Assembly: GCA_902558375.1 (NCBI GenBank)
Contig: CACEDQ010000014.1
Location: 1 to 32,446, forward strand
Direction: 5' to 3'
DNA: 32,446 nt
Source: an uncultured SAR86 cluster bacterium
GTDB taxonomy: Bacteria > Pseudomonadota > Gammaproteobacteria > Magnimaribacterales > D2472
Below are positions 7,286 to 15,125 of the stretch, piece by piece. The notes beneath the pieces are model-generated. The model saw only the letters and a program-made list of their open reading frames with translations. It was not told where the DNA came from and searched no databases. Within the stretch, counting starts at the first letter, position 1. The number at the start of each line of letters is the position of its first letter. The position numbers and the translations under genes were made by a program.

Positions 7286-8635
7286 TTATGAATTAAGCCT
7301 TTTGTTTATTTCTTCTTTTATAAGCCACATTCTATCCTGGCCCCACACATAGAATGGATTATCATCATTTGCATCTGTTATCTTGAAACTAGGCACACCC
7401 CAACAATTACCTGAGTACATGTCTTTTAAATTATCATCTAAAACTTTTTTCCAATCATTGCTTCCTAGTTTTTTAGAGATAATATTCCAATCAAGACCAA
7501 GCTTTTCAACTGTAGACTTTAGATAGTCATCCTCTCCAATATTAATCCCATCGTAAAATGAGGCTTGAAGTAATTCATTAATGTACTCAAAACCTTTTCC
7601 AGCCTCATTAATAATTGGGAATATAGAATAAGCTTTCCTAGCTGGCTTTCCTAATGGAGAATAAATCTTACCAATTGGATTATTCTTTTTTAGCCCCTCT
7701 CTTGCAGCATCAGAAATAATGTATTTAGCTTTAAAATTTGGAATAGTCATTTTGCGCATTAGCATTGGTAAAACTGGTTTGGTTATTAGATTAATTGGGT
7801 ACCCATCTTTTATTTCTTGTACACCTGTTACGCTCACAAAAGTATATGGACTATTTAAAGATGGGTAATAGTAAAGATTAAATTTATATTCACTTTCAAG
7901 TTTATCTGGTGCTTTTAAATTTGGAAAACAAACAGACTCATTCATTGAATCTTTTCTTAAACCTAATTCATCCAATCTCTCTTCGAGATGATTAATTCTA
8001 TCAACTCCCCAGTAAAGCTCTTTTCCATAAAAAAAAGCTGATCCAAAATAGTAATCTTTATCGTCTCTTATTGTATTCCCTTGCTCTAATTTTTTTAAAA
8101 CTTCATCAGGAGTTGCCTTATGTTTTGTTGAAAGCTCTTCTAAAGTTTTTTGATCATGAGACCATAATGCTTTACTAACTCTTTTGGCAAGGGAGGTAAA
8201 ATCCGACTCATCTGCTGCAGTCAAAATAGAATTAGCTAAATTAACCAAATTTTTTTCTGGATAGGTCTGTGATGAAAATGCCACACCATAATAATCTGCA
8301 ATACGGTTTACATCTCTTAAACAATAATCACCATATAAAGTTGGCTCATGAACAGTTTCGGGATTTTCTTCACCAACAAGAACAGGCTTTAACAAAACAT
8401 CAAATGTAGAAGCAATTTTTTCAACATATTCAACTGTTAAAGCTGAATAAGGATCATCAACTTTATGAAAATAAATAACAGTATGTGGTTTTTGTGATTC
8501 TTTTCTTTCGACTTCAAATGTCACTCGTGCCTTTTTAATGAGATCATAGTTTGCATAGGTATTCATAACTTTATTTCTTACCTTTGCAAAAATTGTTCGG
8601 CGAGACATAAAATTTATAAAAGCTTTTGAAATCAT
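7286..8635 (-). CDS. Tandem DsbA-family / HCCA-isomerase-like protein
   Basis: 449 residues containing two copies of the thioredoxin-like fold of 2-hydroxychromene-2-carboxylate isomerases and kappa-class GSTs. The first copy starts at VIYFHKVDDPYSALT (53-67) and ends with FFYGKELYWGVDRINHLEE (201-219). The second starts at LYYYPSLNSPYTFV (254-267) and ends with CWGVPSFKI (411-419) and YVWGQDRMWLI (429-439). The paired 'SPY' openings and 'W-G-x-D-R' endings show the duplication. No CxxC disulfide motif is present, so a thiol oxidase role is unlikely. Related single-domain enzymes use glutathione in aromatic breakdown; the substrate here is unknown. It lies 108 bases downstream of the Old Yellow Enzyme on the same strand and may share its regulation. 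Confidence 0.75.
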   Translation of the reverse strand: MISKAFINFMSRRTIFAKVRNKVMNTYANYDLIKKARVTFEVERKESQKPHTVIYFHKVDDPYSALTVEYVEKIASTFDVLLKPVLVGEENPETVHEPTLYGDYCLRDVNRIADYYGVAFSSQTYPEKNLVNLANSILTAADESDFTSLAKRVSKALWSHDQKTLEELSTKHKATPDEVLKKLEQGNTIRDDKDYYFGSAFFYGKELYWGVDRINHLEERLDELGLRKDSMNESVCFPNLKAPDKLESEYKFNLYYYPSLNSPYTFVSVTGVQEIKDGYPINLITKPVLPMLMRKMTIPNFKAKYIISDAAREGLKKNNPIGKIYSPLGKPARKAYSIFPIINEAGKGFEYINELLQASFYDGINIGEDDYLKSTVEKLGLDWNIISKKLGSNDWKKVLDDNLKDMYSGNCWGVPSFKITDANDDNPFYVWGQDRMWLIKEEINKRLNS

Positions 8636-8743
8636 ATTAATTAATTTTTAATAAGTATTGTTTAAAAAGGATGCCACAACTAAAAATTTTAACAAAATAT
8701 TTGTTCTATAGATTTATTAGCAGCTAATGTGCAGATTAAAATA

Positions 8744-10060
8744 TTAGTTATTATCTAAATAATCTTTTATAGCAAGCTTGTCTGCTTTCATATCAGCTCT
8801 AAAGGCATTAAAAAGCTTTTGTTTATGGTTAGGCATAAGACCTTTAGCCATATTTTTAATTTGTTGATAAAACCAAGCCATAGCACCAAACGCATTAATA
8901 ACTTTAATTATAGTAAATGGGCTCGATGGAGATAGGATCGAAGGTCCTAAAGACAGAGTCTTTTCAAAACTTGGAAGAACCTCCAGTTCTCCCGCTATCA
9001 TTTTTTTAACACAATAAGGGTCTGCGCATAAAGGTCTTCCAATACCAACTATCTGACAAACATTACTTTGTAGCGCATCCTCAATACCTTCTCTTGTTCT
9101 AAAACCGCCTGTAACCATCAGGGGCAAAGAAACTGCTTTTCTAATATCTTGAGCATATTCAAGAAAATAAGCCTCTCTTGCAATTGTGCTCTCTTTTCTT
9201 TGTTCGCTTCTTTTTGGATTAATGGTTAAATCATCAACACCTATTAATTTTGGTTGCTCATAGGTACCGCCTGAAATTTCTATAATATCCACACCCGCAT
9301 TTTCTAACATTTGAGCGACCTGAATACTTTCATCAGGAGTGAATCCACCCTTTTGGAAGTCTGTAGAATTTAATTTAACTGAAATAGGGAAATCCTCTCC
9401 AACTTCCTTTCTGCATTTATTAATTATTTCTAAATGAACCCTAGCCCTATTTTCAATACTGCCGCCCCAAGCATCAGTTCTATTATTGATATCAGATGAT
9501 AAAAACTCTGATAAAAGATAGCCATGAGCTGAATGAAATTGAACGCCAGTAAAACCTGTTTCTCTAGCAATTTTTGCAGTAAAAACAAACCTATCTATTA
9601 CGTCGAGAATATCTTCTTCTGTCATGGGTGTTGGGGTGCCATAATTCTTACCTGGAATTTTTAATCCAATATTAGATGGAGCCAAGGGTGAAGAATTAAT
9701 TTCACCTGGTGTTTGCCTTCCTGCATGCGAAATTTGCATCCATAACTGCGTATTATCTTTTGTTCCTGCTGCTGACCATGCTTTAAGTGCATCGTATTGC
9801 TCTTTATAGTTATTCTTATCAATCACTACATTTGCAGGACCTTCAAGGTTTTTGCGGTCAATCTGAACATTTCCAGTTAACAGAATACCTATATTGCCTT
9901 CTGCCCACCTATCATAAAGATTTGCATGACCTTGATGAGCTAAATTATCTCCTTTAGCAATACGTTCAGTCATTGCTGCTTTGCAAACTCGATTTTTAAC
10001 AACCTGTCCACATGGCAATATAAAAGACTCATTCATTAAATTTGGCATTTGCTCTCCCAT
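8744..10060 (-). CDS. NADH:flavin oxidoreductase, Old Yellow Enzyme family
   Basis: 438 residues forming an FMN-binding TIM barrel. Visible blocks are NRVCKAAMTE near 23-32, WMQISHAGRQ, FHSAHGYLLSEFLS, NNRTDAWGGSIENRAR, and the C-terminal phosphate-binding region VTGGFRT plus VGIGRPLCADP. Members reduce activated C=C bonds or nitro groups with NAD(P)H. The 2,4-dienoyl-CoA-reductase type has extra Fe-S and FAD domains, which this protein lacks; the tail after about residue 370 is short and helical. An in-frame ATG at codon 5 (MPNLMNE) is an alternative start. An 18-bp near-palindrome sits 29 bases upstream. Confidence 0.88.
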   Translation of the reverse strand: MGEQMPNLMNESFILPCGQVVKNRVCKAAMTERIAKGDNLAHQGHANLYDRWAEGNIGILLTGNVQIDRKNLEGPANVVIDKNNYKEQYDALKAWSAAGTKDNTQLWMQISHAGRQTPGEINSSPLAPSNIGLKIPGKNYGTPTPMTEEDILDVIDRFVFTAKIARETGFTGVQFHSAHGYLLSEFLSSDINNRTDAWGGSIENRARVHLEIINKCRKEVGEDFPISVKLNSTDFQKGGFTPDESIQVAQMLENAGVDIIEISGGTYEQPKLIGVDDLTINPKRSEQRKESTIAREAYFLEYAQDIRKAVSLPLMVTGGFRTREGIEDALQSNVCQIVGIGRPLCADPYCVKKMIAGELEVLPSFEKTLSLGPSILSPSSPFTIIKVINAFGAMAWFYQQIKNMAKGLMPNHKQKLFNAFRADMKADKLAIKDYLDNN

Positions 10061-10088
10061 TGGTACTTAATAATAAACCAATTAACAA

Positions 10089-10106
10089 TATTCTGAATTC
10101 AGTATA
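10089..10106. promoter_or_regulatory. 18-bp near-perfect palindrome, candidate operator
   Basis: The sequence TATTCTGAATTCAGTATA has a perfect 10-bp core (CTGAATTCAG) and three more matching pairs outside a single mismatched pair. It lies between the divergent Old Yellow Enzyme gene and the GST remnant, 29 bases upstream of the former's start. Position and symmetry suit a dimeric TetR- or MarR-type repressor. No such regulator is encoded in this window. Confidence 0.45.
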
Positions 10107-10117
10107 GACTTTTTTCT

Positions 10118-10447
10118 ATGTTCAATGATCCGGTAATTCTTTATGGCTCTAGTATTTCTTATTTTACTGGGAAAATGGAAAATTACTTCAAAGTTAGAGG
10201 TATACCCTATAAAAGAGTAGTTGCTCCTTATCCATCCTTTGAAAAAAAATGAAACAAAAGGCTAAAGGAGCTTCAGAACAAATATCATCAGATGCCTCAA
10301 GATAAAAAAGAAGAAACAAGAAAATTGCCCAGTAAATATGAATGCTGGGAACCATTATGGAGGTATCAAGATTTACCTATGGATACCGCACAAGAAGAAA
10401 AACTCCCCTTCTGGGCAGATAGAAAAATGATTGGAGTTAATGAATAA
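10118..10447 (+). pseudogene. Remnant of a glutathione S-transferase gene
   Basis: An ATG at 10118 opens a frame encoding 44 residues that read like the N-terminal thioredoxin-fold strand and helix of a GST (ILYGSSISYFTGKMENYF, then KVRGIPYKRVVAPYPSF). It stops at a TGA at 10250. The same frame continues without further stops to TAA at 10445-10447, with RLKELQNKYHQMP, KYECWEPLWRYQDLP and PFWADRKMIGVNE, which look like a C-terminal tail. Together they give about 108 residues against roughly 200-250 for a full GST, so most of the middle is missing and one in-frame stop interrupts the rest. It is interpreted as a decayed gene with an internal deletion. The GST assignment rests on the N-terminal part. 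Confidence 0.6.
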
Positions 10448-10512
10448 AATAGTCATAAAAGAAAAAAATAAACTTCTAATTTTTATAAATAAAATGTGTT
10501 TATTTGTATTTT

Positions 10513-10555
10513 TATAATACCTTTATTACTATCATACTAATTTAATAATAAAGGA
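10513..10555 (+). promoter_or_regulatory. Probable -10 box and Shine-Dalgarno of the coiled-coil gene pair
   Basis: A perfect TATAAT (10513-10518) lies 47 bases before the first ATG. AAGGA (10551-10555) ends 9 bases before it, a good ribosome site by the standard of this genome. No convincing -35 hexamer is present at the right distance. Confidence 0.4.
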
Positions 10556-10564
10556 AAACTTTTC

Positions 10565-11290
10565 ATGGCATCAGATAATCCATTAGCAAGACAGGCAAAA
10601 ATTAGCAACGCTTTGATGGTGGCGCAAAGCTTCCAGATGGCAAATATGAATAAAGGTCTTACTAACGTTGCAAGAACAATGGAAAAAAATAACCAAATTC
10701 AAGCTGCTTTATATGGTGTTCAGAATGACATAAAAAAAGTTCAAACAGCTCAACTAAAAGAGGTAATTAAAGCAAATAAATTAAAAGAGTATGAAATTGA
10801 ACAGAACAGGCTTAGGTTCGAACAAGAGCAATCAGAAAAAGAATATATCCGAAGTCAAAGAAATCTAGCATTCGAATTAAAGAACTCCGTTCAAGAAGTT
10901 GAAAAGTCTGATAGCACTGTTCTTGAAAAATATTTCTTCTTGAAGACTTCTCTGGAAGTTTTTGAAGAACTTGATACTGAAAAATTTCAGATAAGTGAAA
11001 TGGAATATTCAAGAGATGCATTTAATTCTATGAATGAAAGTAAAAATAAATATGAGTCTTTGCTTACTGAGAAAGATATTAATGATTTAAATACAATCAA
11101 AAACATAGAATTAGAAGATGAAAATCAATATTTAACAGAAATCAAAGCAAGCTTGAAAAAATTTGAAAAATTTAAGCACTCTTTACAAGAGCTCAGAAAT
11201 ATAAATAGTAAAAATATATCATCATCCTCAACCAAAGTAGTATTAAAGGAAGAGATGAATAATTTTTTAAAAGAATTAAAAAATTTATGA
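10565..11290 (+). CDS. Unknown soluble coiled-coil protein
   Basis: 241 residues matching no family I recognise. There is no signal peptide or membrane segment, so it is probably cytoplasmic. Residues about 1-60 are Asn/Gln/Ala-rich and possibly helical (NPLARQAKISNALMVAQSF). Residues about 60-110 are strongly charged with heptad-like spacing and should form a coiled coil. The middle and C-terminal parts are also predicted helical by eye, with repeated Lys/Glu runs and a Ser-rich link near 218-225. Its stop overlaps the start of the next gene (ATGA, 4 bases), so both are made from one message and the products probably act together. GC is low (about 27% in a sampled line), below most neighbours. 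No enzymatic motif is visible; a structural or scaffold role is possible but unproven. Confidence 0.72.
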   Translation: MASDNPLARQAKISNALMVAQSFQMANMNKGLTNVARTMEKNNQIQAALYGVQNDIKKVQTAQLKEVIKANKLKEYEIEQNRLRFEQEQSEKEYIRSQRNLAFELKNSVQEVEKSDSTVLEKYFFLKTSLEVFEELDTEKFQISEMEYSRDAFNSMNESKNKYESLLTEKDINDLNTIKNIELEDENQYLTEIKASLKKFEKFKHSLQELRNINSKNISSSSTKVVLKEEMNNFLKELKNL

Positions 11291-12414
11291 CAAAGATTAA
11301 AAAATTTATTTGTATAAGTTTTCTTTTCTTGTCTCAGATGATAATTTCACAACCATCATTATCGGAAATAATATCCTCGCAAAATTACTCTAAAAAACTT
11401 TCCCAGCCAATATGCTCTGAATACAAACTATCAGGATCCTTAGAGGAAGCAAATGTACTTGGCATGCTGATTACATTAGGAGCTACAACAATAGGGACAT
11501 TTAGCTGTGCTTTTTACGTGGGCTATGAGGGTAAATATCCAGATGATTGTGATGAATTAAGATGCAGGGTGAATAACCAACAAGCAATTATAAACAATGC
11601 AAAACATGTGATAAATATATCCAATAATTATCTTAATAGCCAAAGTTCTTCAACATCATTAAAAAGAAAGGTGCAGCAAGGATTAGTAAAAATTAATAAG
11701 ACAATGAGTGAATGGCAAAAAGTAACGCCCTCAACACCAATAAATAGAGGCAATGTAAAATTTATTGAACAGAACCTAAATACCCCTCTCGAAAATCTAA
11801 TCATCAAACAGTTTTCAATTTTACCTACTCAATTTAAAAAAGATTATTTCATAAAAGAAGCTGAAAAAGAAAGACGAAGAATTGTTGCTGAGATGGAAAA
11901 ACAAAGAATAGCAGCTGAGAAAGAAAGGAAAAGGTTAGCGGCTGAGAAAGAAAGGAAAAGAATAGAAGCTGAGAAAGAGAGGAAAAGAATAGAAGCTGAG
12001 AGAAAAAGAAAAAGAGCTGAACTTAAACGACTAATGCTAATTATACTCCCAGTCCTAATTCTTCTCATAATAATTACAAACATAAGAAAAAGAAAAAAAA
12101 TAGCGGCTGAGAAAGAAAAAGAGAGAAAAGAAACTGAAAAACAAAAAATAAAAGCACAAAAAAACAAGGAAAAATTTATTGAAGAATTGAATAAGCAAAT
12201 AAATAATTATCAAAAAAAATATTCTGATAAGTTAAGTAATTATCAAAATGAATTTCAAGAAATAACTAAAAAAATTGATGCTGAAGAAAAAGAGTTGATT
12301 GATCTGAAGAGCCGACATCCTAAAATAGAAATGATTGTTTCATCACGAAAAATAGGCGATTCCAACCAAAAGACTATTACAGAAATAAAAAAGCTACTAA
12401 ACAAGCTTAAATAA
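11287..12414 (+). CDS. Unknown membrane-anchored coiled-coil protein with charged repeats
   Basis: 375 residues, family not recognised. Residues 3-25 look like a signal peptide or anchor (KIKKFICISFLFLSQMII). Residues 56-79 are a second hydrophobic stretch ending in FSCAFYVGY. Four Cys (43, 74, 88, 93) cluster around it and could form disulfides. A helical region follows, then a highly basic coiled coil (about 190-245) built of 9-residue repeats AEKERKRIE. A clear transmembrane helix LMLIILPVLILLIIITNI lies at 249-266 with clusters of Arg/Lys on both sides. The C-terminal 105 residues form another Lys/Glu-rich coiled coil. Basic residues on both flanks of the helix make topology ambiguous. 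It is translationally coupled to the preceding coiled-coil gene and ends 15 bases before the tRNA 3' end. Confidence 0.72.
   Translation: MTKIKKFICISFLFLSQMIISQPSLSEIISSQNYSKKLSQPICSEYKLSGSLEEANVLGMLITLGATTIGTFSCAFYVGYEGKYPDDCDELRCRVNNQQAIINNAKHVINISNNYLNSQSSSTSLKRKVQQGLVKINKTMSEWQKVTPSTPINRGNVKFIEQNLNTPLENLIIKQFSILPTQFKKDYFIKEAEKERRRIVAEMEKQRIAAEKERKRLAAEKERKRIEAEKERKRIEAERKRKRAELKRLMLIILPVLILLIIITNIRKRKKIAAEKEKERKETEKQKIKAQKNKEKFIEELNKQINNYQKKYSDKLSNYQNEFQEITKKIDAEEKELIDLKSRHPKIEMIVSSRKIGDSNQKTITEIKKLLNKLK
11887..12021 (+). repeat. 27-bp tandem repeat inside coding sequence
   Basis: Units start at 11887, 11914, 11941, 11968 and 11995, each beginning GCTGAGA. Copies at 11941 and 11968 differ at one base, the copy at 11914 by a few bases, and the outer copies are more diverged and partial. 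Each unit encodes nine residues of the pattern A-E-K-E-R-K-R-I-E. Copy number can change by slippage without breaking the frame. Confidence 0.85.
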
Positions 12415-12429
12415 TAGAACCTATGAAAA

Positions 12430-12506
12430 TGGTGGGCCCGGGAGGACTCGAACCTCCGACCAATGGATTATGAGTCCACTGCTCTAACCAACTGAGCTAC
12501 AGGCCC
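12430..12506 (-). tRNA. tRNA-Ile2 (CAT anticodon, lysidine type)
   Basis: A 77-base cloverleaf on the minus strand with encoded CCA. The acceptor stem is GGGCCTG with CGGGCCC (one T-G wobble), the D arm GCTC/GAGC, the anticodon arm GTGGA-CTCATAA-TCCAT, and the T arm GGAGG-TTCGAGT-CCTCC. The CAT anticodon fits initiator Met, elongator Met or Ile2. The first acceptor pair G1-C72 rules out a typical bacterial initiator. C4-G69 and C5-G68, reported determinants for the lysidine synthase TilS, and similarity to E. coli ileX point to Ile2 reading AUA. As I recall, ileX is also close to rpoD in E. coli, which agrees with this location. Confidence 0.87.
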
Positions 12507-12539
12507 CTTTAATCGATGATATCGAATAGAGAACGAGCA

Positions 12540-12567
12540 ATTATATAAGAATATATAATTTAGGGAA
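12540..12567 (-). promoter_or_regulatory. Candidate tRNA promoter
   Basis: On the minus strand a perfect TATAAT (12540-12545) lies 34 bases upstream of the tRNA 5' end. It is preceded by TTCCCT (12562-12567) at 16-bp spacing, a weak -35. Placement is right for a tRNA promoter; the -35 match is poor. Confidence 0.4.
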
Positions 12568-12611
12568 GCTTTTATCTCTTGAGAATTTTTGAAATAAGTT
12601 ATTATTAGCAA

Positions 12612-13250
12612 ATGATTAATCTTGATGGAGTACAGCCCTTTGCCGAAGGTGGCAACAGAAGATGTTATGTACATCCTGAAAATAGCTATCGCTGTCTGAA
12701 AGTTACTATTCAAGATCAATCAAAGATAGCTAGGCAAAATGCTCCTTGGTATAAAAAATTTAGAAGTGAATCCACATTTGATGACAATATTCGTGAGCAA
12801 AAAGCCTATGCCCAAAGGGCTTTAAAAAAAGATAATCCTGAAACATGGAAACATCTTGCACGATGGCATGGGATGGTTGAAACGTCTATTGGACTGGCAT
12901 CTGAAACCGATTTAATTCGAGACAATCAAAATAACATTGCTATTACATTAGAAAAATACCTCTTCACTTATGGTATTACTGAAGAGATTCAAAAGGCTAT
13001 TAAAGAATTTGAAACATGGTTAAGATCGTCTTTGGTATTAACAAAGAATATTATTCCTCACAATATTGTTCTTGGTTATGAGGATGGAAAAATTGTATTA
13101 AAAATTATTGATGGTCTTGGTTCTAAATCCTATCTGCCCCTGACCCAAATCAGTGATCTGTTTGCAAGAAGGTATGTCGAAAGGAGAATCCAGTTAATGC
13201 ATTCAAGAATTAACTGGGATTTAACCGGTAGAAAAGGTAATTGGAAATAA
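12612..13250 (+). CDS. yrbL: YrbL-family (PhoP-regulated) kinase-like protein
   Basis: 212 residues matching the YrbL/PhoP-reg family. Recognisable blocks are FAEGGNRRCYVHPE near 10-23, CLKVTIQD with the Lys expected in a kinase-like fold, the central AWEHLARWHG-like KHLARWHGMVET, and IIPHNIVLGYEDG followed by IIDGLG, which resemble catalytic and metal-binding loops of small-molecule kinases. In enterobacteria yrbL is PhoPQ-controlled and its biochemical role is unsettled. Here it lies on the plus strand beside the divergent tRNA gene and ends 2 bases from the stop of rpoD, converging on it. Confidence 0.8.
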   Translation: MINLDGVQPFAEGGNRRCYVHPENSYRCLKVTIQDQSKIARQNAPWYKKFRSESTFDDNIREQKAYAQRALKKDNPETWKHLARWHGMVETSIGLASETDLIRDNQNNIAITLEKYLFTYGITEEIQKAIKEFETWLRSSLVLTKNIIPHNIVLGYEDGKIVLKIIDGLGSKSYLPLTQISDLFARRYVERRIQLMHSRINWDLTGRKGNWK

Positions 13251-13252
13251 AA

Positions 13253-15067
13253 TTAGTCGTCTAAGAAACTTTTTAAATGACTAGATCTACTAGGATGTCT
13301 CAACTTTCTTAAAGCTTTTGCTTCAATTTGTCTTATTCTTTCTCTAGTAACATCAAACTGTTTTCCAACTTCTTCTAAGGTATGGTCTGTATTCATACCT
13401 ATACCAAATCTCATTCTAAGTACTTTTGCTTCTCTTGCTGTTAACGATGCTAGAACATCATCGGTTGCAAAGTGAAGACTATCTTCAGTAGCATTTTCTA
13501 AAGGAGACTCTATAACAGTATCTTCAATAAAATCACCTAGGCTTGAATCTTCATCATCTCCAATTGGTGTTTCAGTTGAAATTGGTTCCTTGGCAATTTT
13601 TAAAACTTTTCTTACCTTATCCTCTGGCATATCTAGTTCTTTACTTAACTCTTCAGGAGTAGGCTCTCTGCCCATATCCTGCATCATTTGACGAGATACT
13701 CTATTGAGCTTGTTAATAGTCTCAATCATATGAACTGGAATTCTGATTGTTCTAGCTTGGTCGGCAATAGATCTTGTTATAGCCTGTCTAATCCACCATG
13801 TTGCATAGGTAGAAAACTTATATCCTCTTCTGTATTCAAATTTGTCGACAGCCTTCATAAGACCAATATTCCCTTCTTGAATTAAATCAAGGAACTGAAG
13901 CCCTCTGTTGGTGTATTTTTTTGCAATAGATATCACGAGCCTAAGGTTTGCTTCAACCATATCTTTTTTGGCTCGTCTCATCTTAGTTTCACCCATAGAC
14001 ATGTTTCGATTGATTTCTTTAATTTCTTTTACACTAAGGCCAACTCTTTGCTCAAGATCAATGATATCTTTTTGGGCAATTACAACATCTTGTTTTACTT
14101 TTTCAAGAAGATCTTTTTTATATTTTTTCTCTTTCATAAGAGAATCAACCCATCTTACTTTTGTTAGATTTTCAGCATAGCTTGCTAAAAAGTCTTTTCT
14201 TGGCATGCGTGCATTTCTTACAAGCTGCTCTTGTATAGATTTTTCTTTTTCTCTAATTCTGCTCAAGCCCGACCTTGCTATTGCAGCAATATCATCAAAC
14301 ATTCTTGGGCTAAACTTGAGGAACTGGAAAATTTCACCTAATTTTTTATATTCAGCATTAGCCTCTTTTGAGTGTCTACCTTTCGAATCAATAACTTTTA
14401 AAGTTTTATTGTATTGACGTTTAAGGTTTGTCATTCTTCTTTGGACTTCCTGCATGTCTGGACCAGAAGAACCTTCCTCGTCTGACTCCTCAGCTGCCTC
14501 AGCTTCTTCTTTAGCTCTTTGACTGCCAGGACCTGCTGATGGTACTTCTTCCATCTCCTCTAAGAATCCGGTTAGAAAATCGTTAATTTTTTTCTCACCA
14601 TCTTTTACCATTTGATGATACTCAATGACATACTCAACTGTTTTAGGATAATTAACACTTGCGGCAAGCAAGTCTCTCATACCCTCTTCAATTCTTTTTG
14701 CAATCTCAATTTCGCCTTCACGAGTTAACAGATCAACGGTACCCATTTCTCTCATGTACATACGAACTGGATCAGTAGTTCTGCCTGTTTCATTTTCAAC
14801 AGCTGCAAGAGCTTCAGCAGCTTGCTCTAAGGCTATATCATCTGAATCTTCGGACTCTGCTAATAATAAATCGTCTGCATCTGGAGCAGTTTCATGAACT
14901 TGAAGACCTAAATCATTGATCATTCCAATAATTTCATCTACCTGATCAGGGTCAGATATGTCTTCAGGCAAATGATCATTTACATCTGCATAAGTTAAGT
15001 AGCCTTGCTCTCTTCCCTTTTCAATAAGCTCAGCTATCTTTGAACCTTTTTTGCTTAATTTATCCAC
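13253..15067 (-). CDS. rpoD: Primary RNA polymerase sigma factor (sigma-70)
   Basis: 604 residues, close to the usual 613. Region 1.1 covers about 1-70, region 1.2 starts at [12 protein letters not shown] (98-109), and the long non-conserved acidic segment between 1.2 and 2 includes [13 protein letters not shown]. Region 2 contains [20 protein letters not shown] and [13 protein letters not shown], which bind the -10 element; region 3 follows HMIETINKL. Region 4 ends with the helix-turn-helix [20 protein letters not shown] that binds the -35 element. The start is GTG, with GGAG 11 bases upstream; no ATG lies close by in frame. It is downstream of dnaG with a 58-base spacer, as in the classical macromolecular synthesis operon, but rpsU is not present upstream. 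Confidence 0.97.
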   Translation of the reverse strand: MDKLSKKGSKIAELIEKGREQGYLTYADVNDHLPEDISDPDQVDEIIGMINDLGLQVHETAPDADDLLLAESEDSDDIALEQAAEALAAVENETGRTTDPVRMYMREMGTVDLLTREGEIEIAKRIEEGMRDLLAASVNYPKTVEYVIEYHQMVKDGEKKINDFLTGFLEEMEEVPSAGPGSQRAKEEAEAAEESDEEGSSGPDMQEVQRRMTNLKRQYNKTLKVIDSKGRHSKEANAEYKKLGEIFQFLKFSPRMFDDIAAIARSGLSRIREKEKSIQEQLVRNARMPRKDFLASYAENLTKVRWVDSLMKEKKYKKDLLEKVKQDVVIAQKDIIDLEQRVGLSVKEIKEINRNMSMGETKMRRAKKDMVEANLRLVISIAKKYTNRGLQFLDLIQEGNIGLMKAVDKFEYRRGYKFSTYATWWIRQAITRSIADQARTIRIPVHMIETINKLNRVSRQMMQDMGREPTPEELSKELDMPEDKVRKVLKIAKEPISTETPIGDDEDSSLGDFIEDTVIESPLENATEDSLHFATDDVLASLTAREAKVLRMRFGIGMNTDHTLEEVGKQFDVTRERIRQIEAKALRKLRHPSRSSHLKSFLDD

Positions 15068-15125
15068 GAATTCTTGTACTCCAAATGTATTAGCTCTATT
15101 TGGTGATGAATTTCATTATTTCAAT

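Noticed and set aside
10487-10505. AAATAAA/TTTATTT inverted repeat before the coiled-coil pair
   Set aside because: Seven A-T pairs only; expected by chance here and too weak for a terminator or a convincing operator.
11844-12167. 107-codon open frame on the minus strand rich in Phe, Ser and Leu
   Set aside because: It is the mirror of the Lys/Glu/Arg repeat region of the plus-strand membrane gene; low-complexity composition explains the absence of stops.
12430-12506. tRNA 3' end as a used attachment site
   Set aside because: I found no second copy of the tRNA 3' segment and no integrase in the window, so no att site is annotated.
12468-12719. 83-codon minus-strand frame running across the tRNA
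   Set aside because: It reads through the tRNA gene and the start of yrbL; a shadow frame.
13688-14417. Three plus-strand frames inside rpoD
   Set aside because: Antisense shadows of a highly conserved gene, with Ser/Phe-rich composition.
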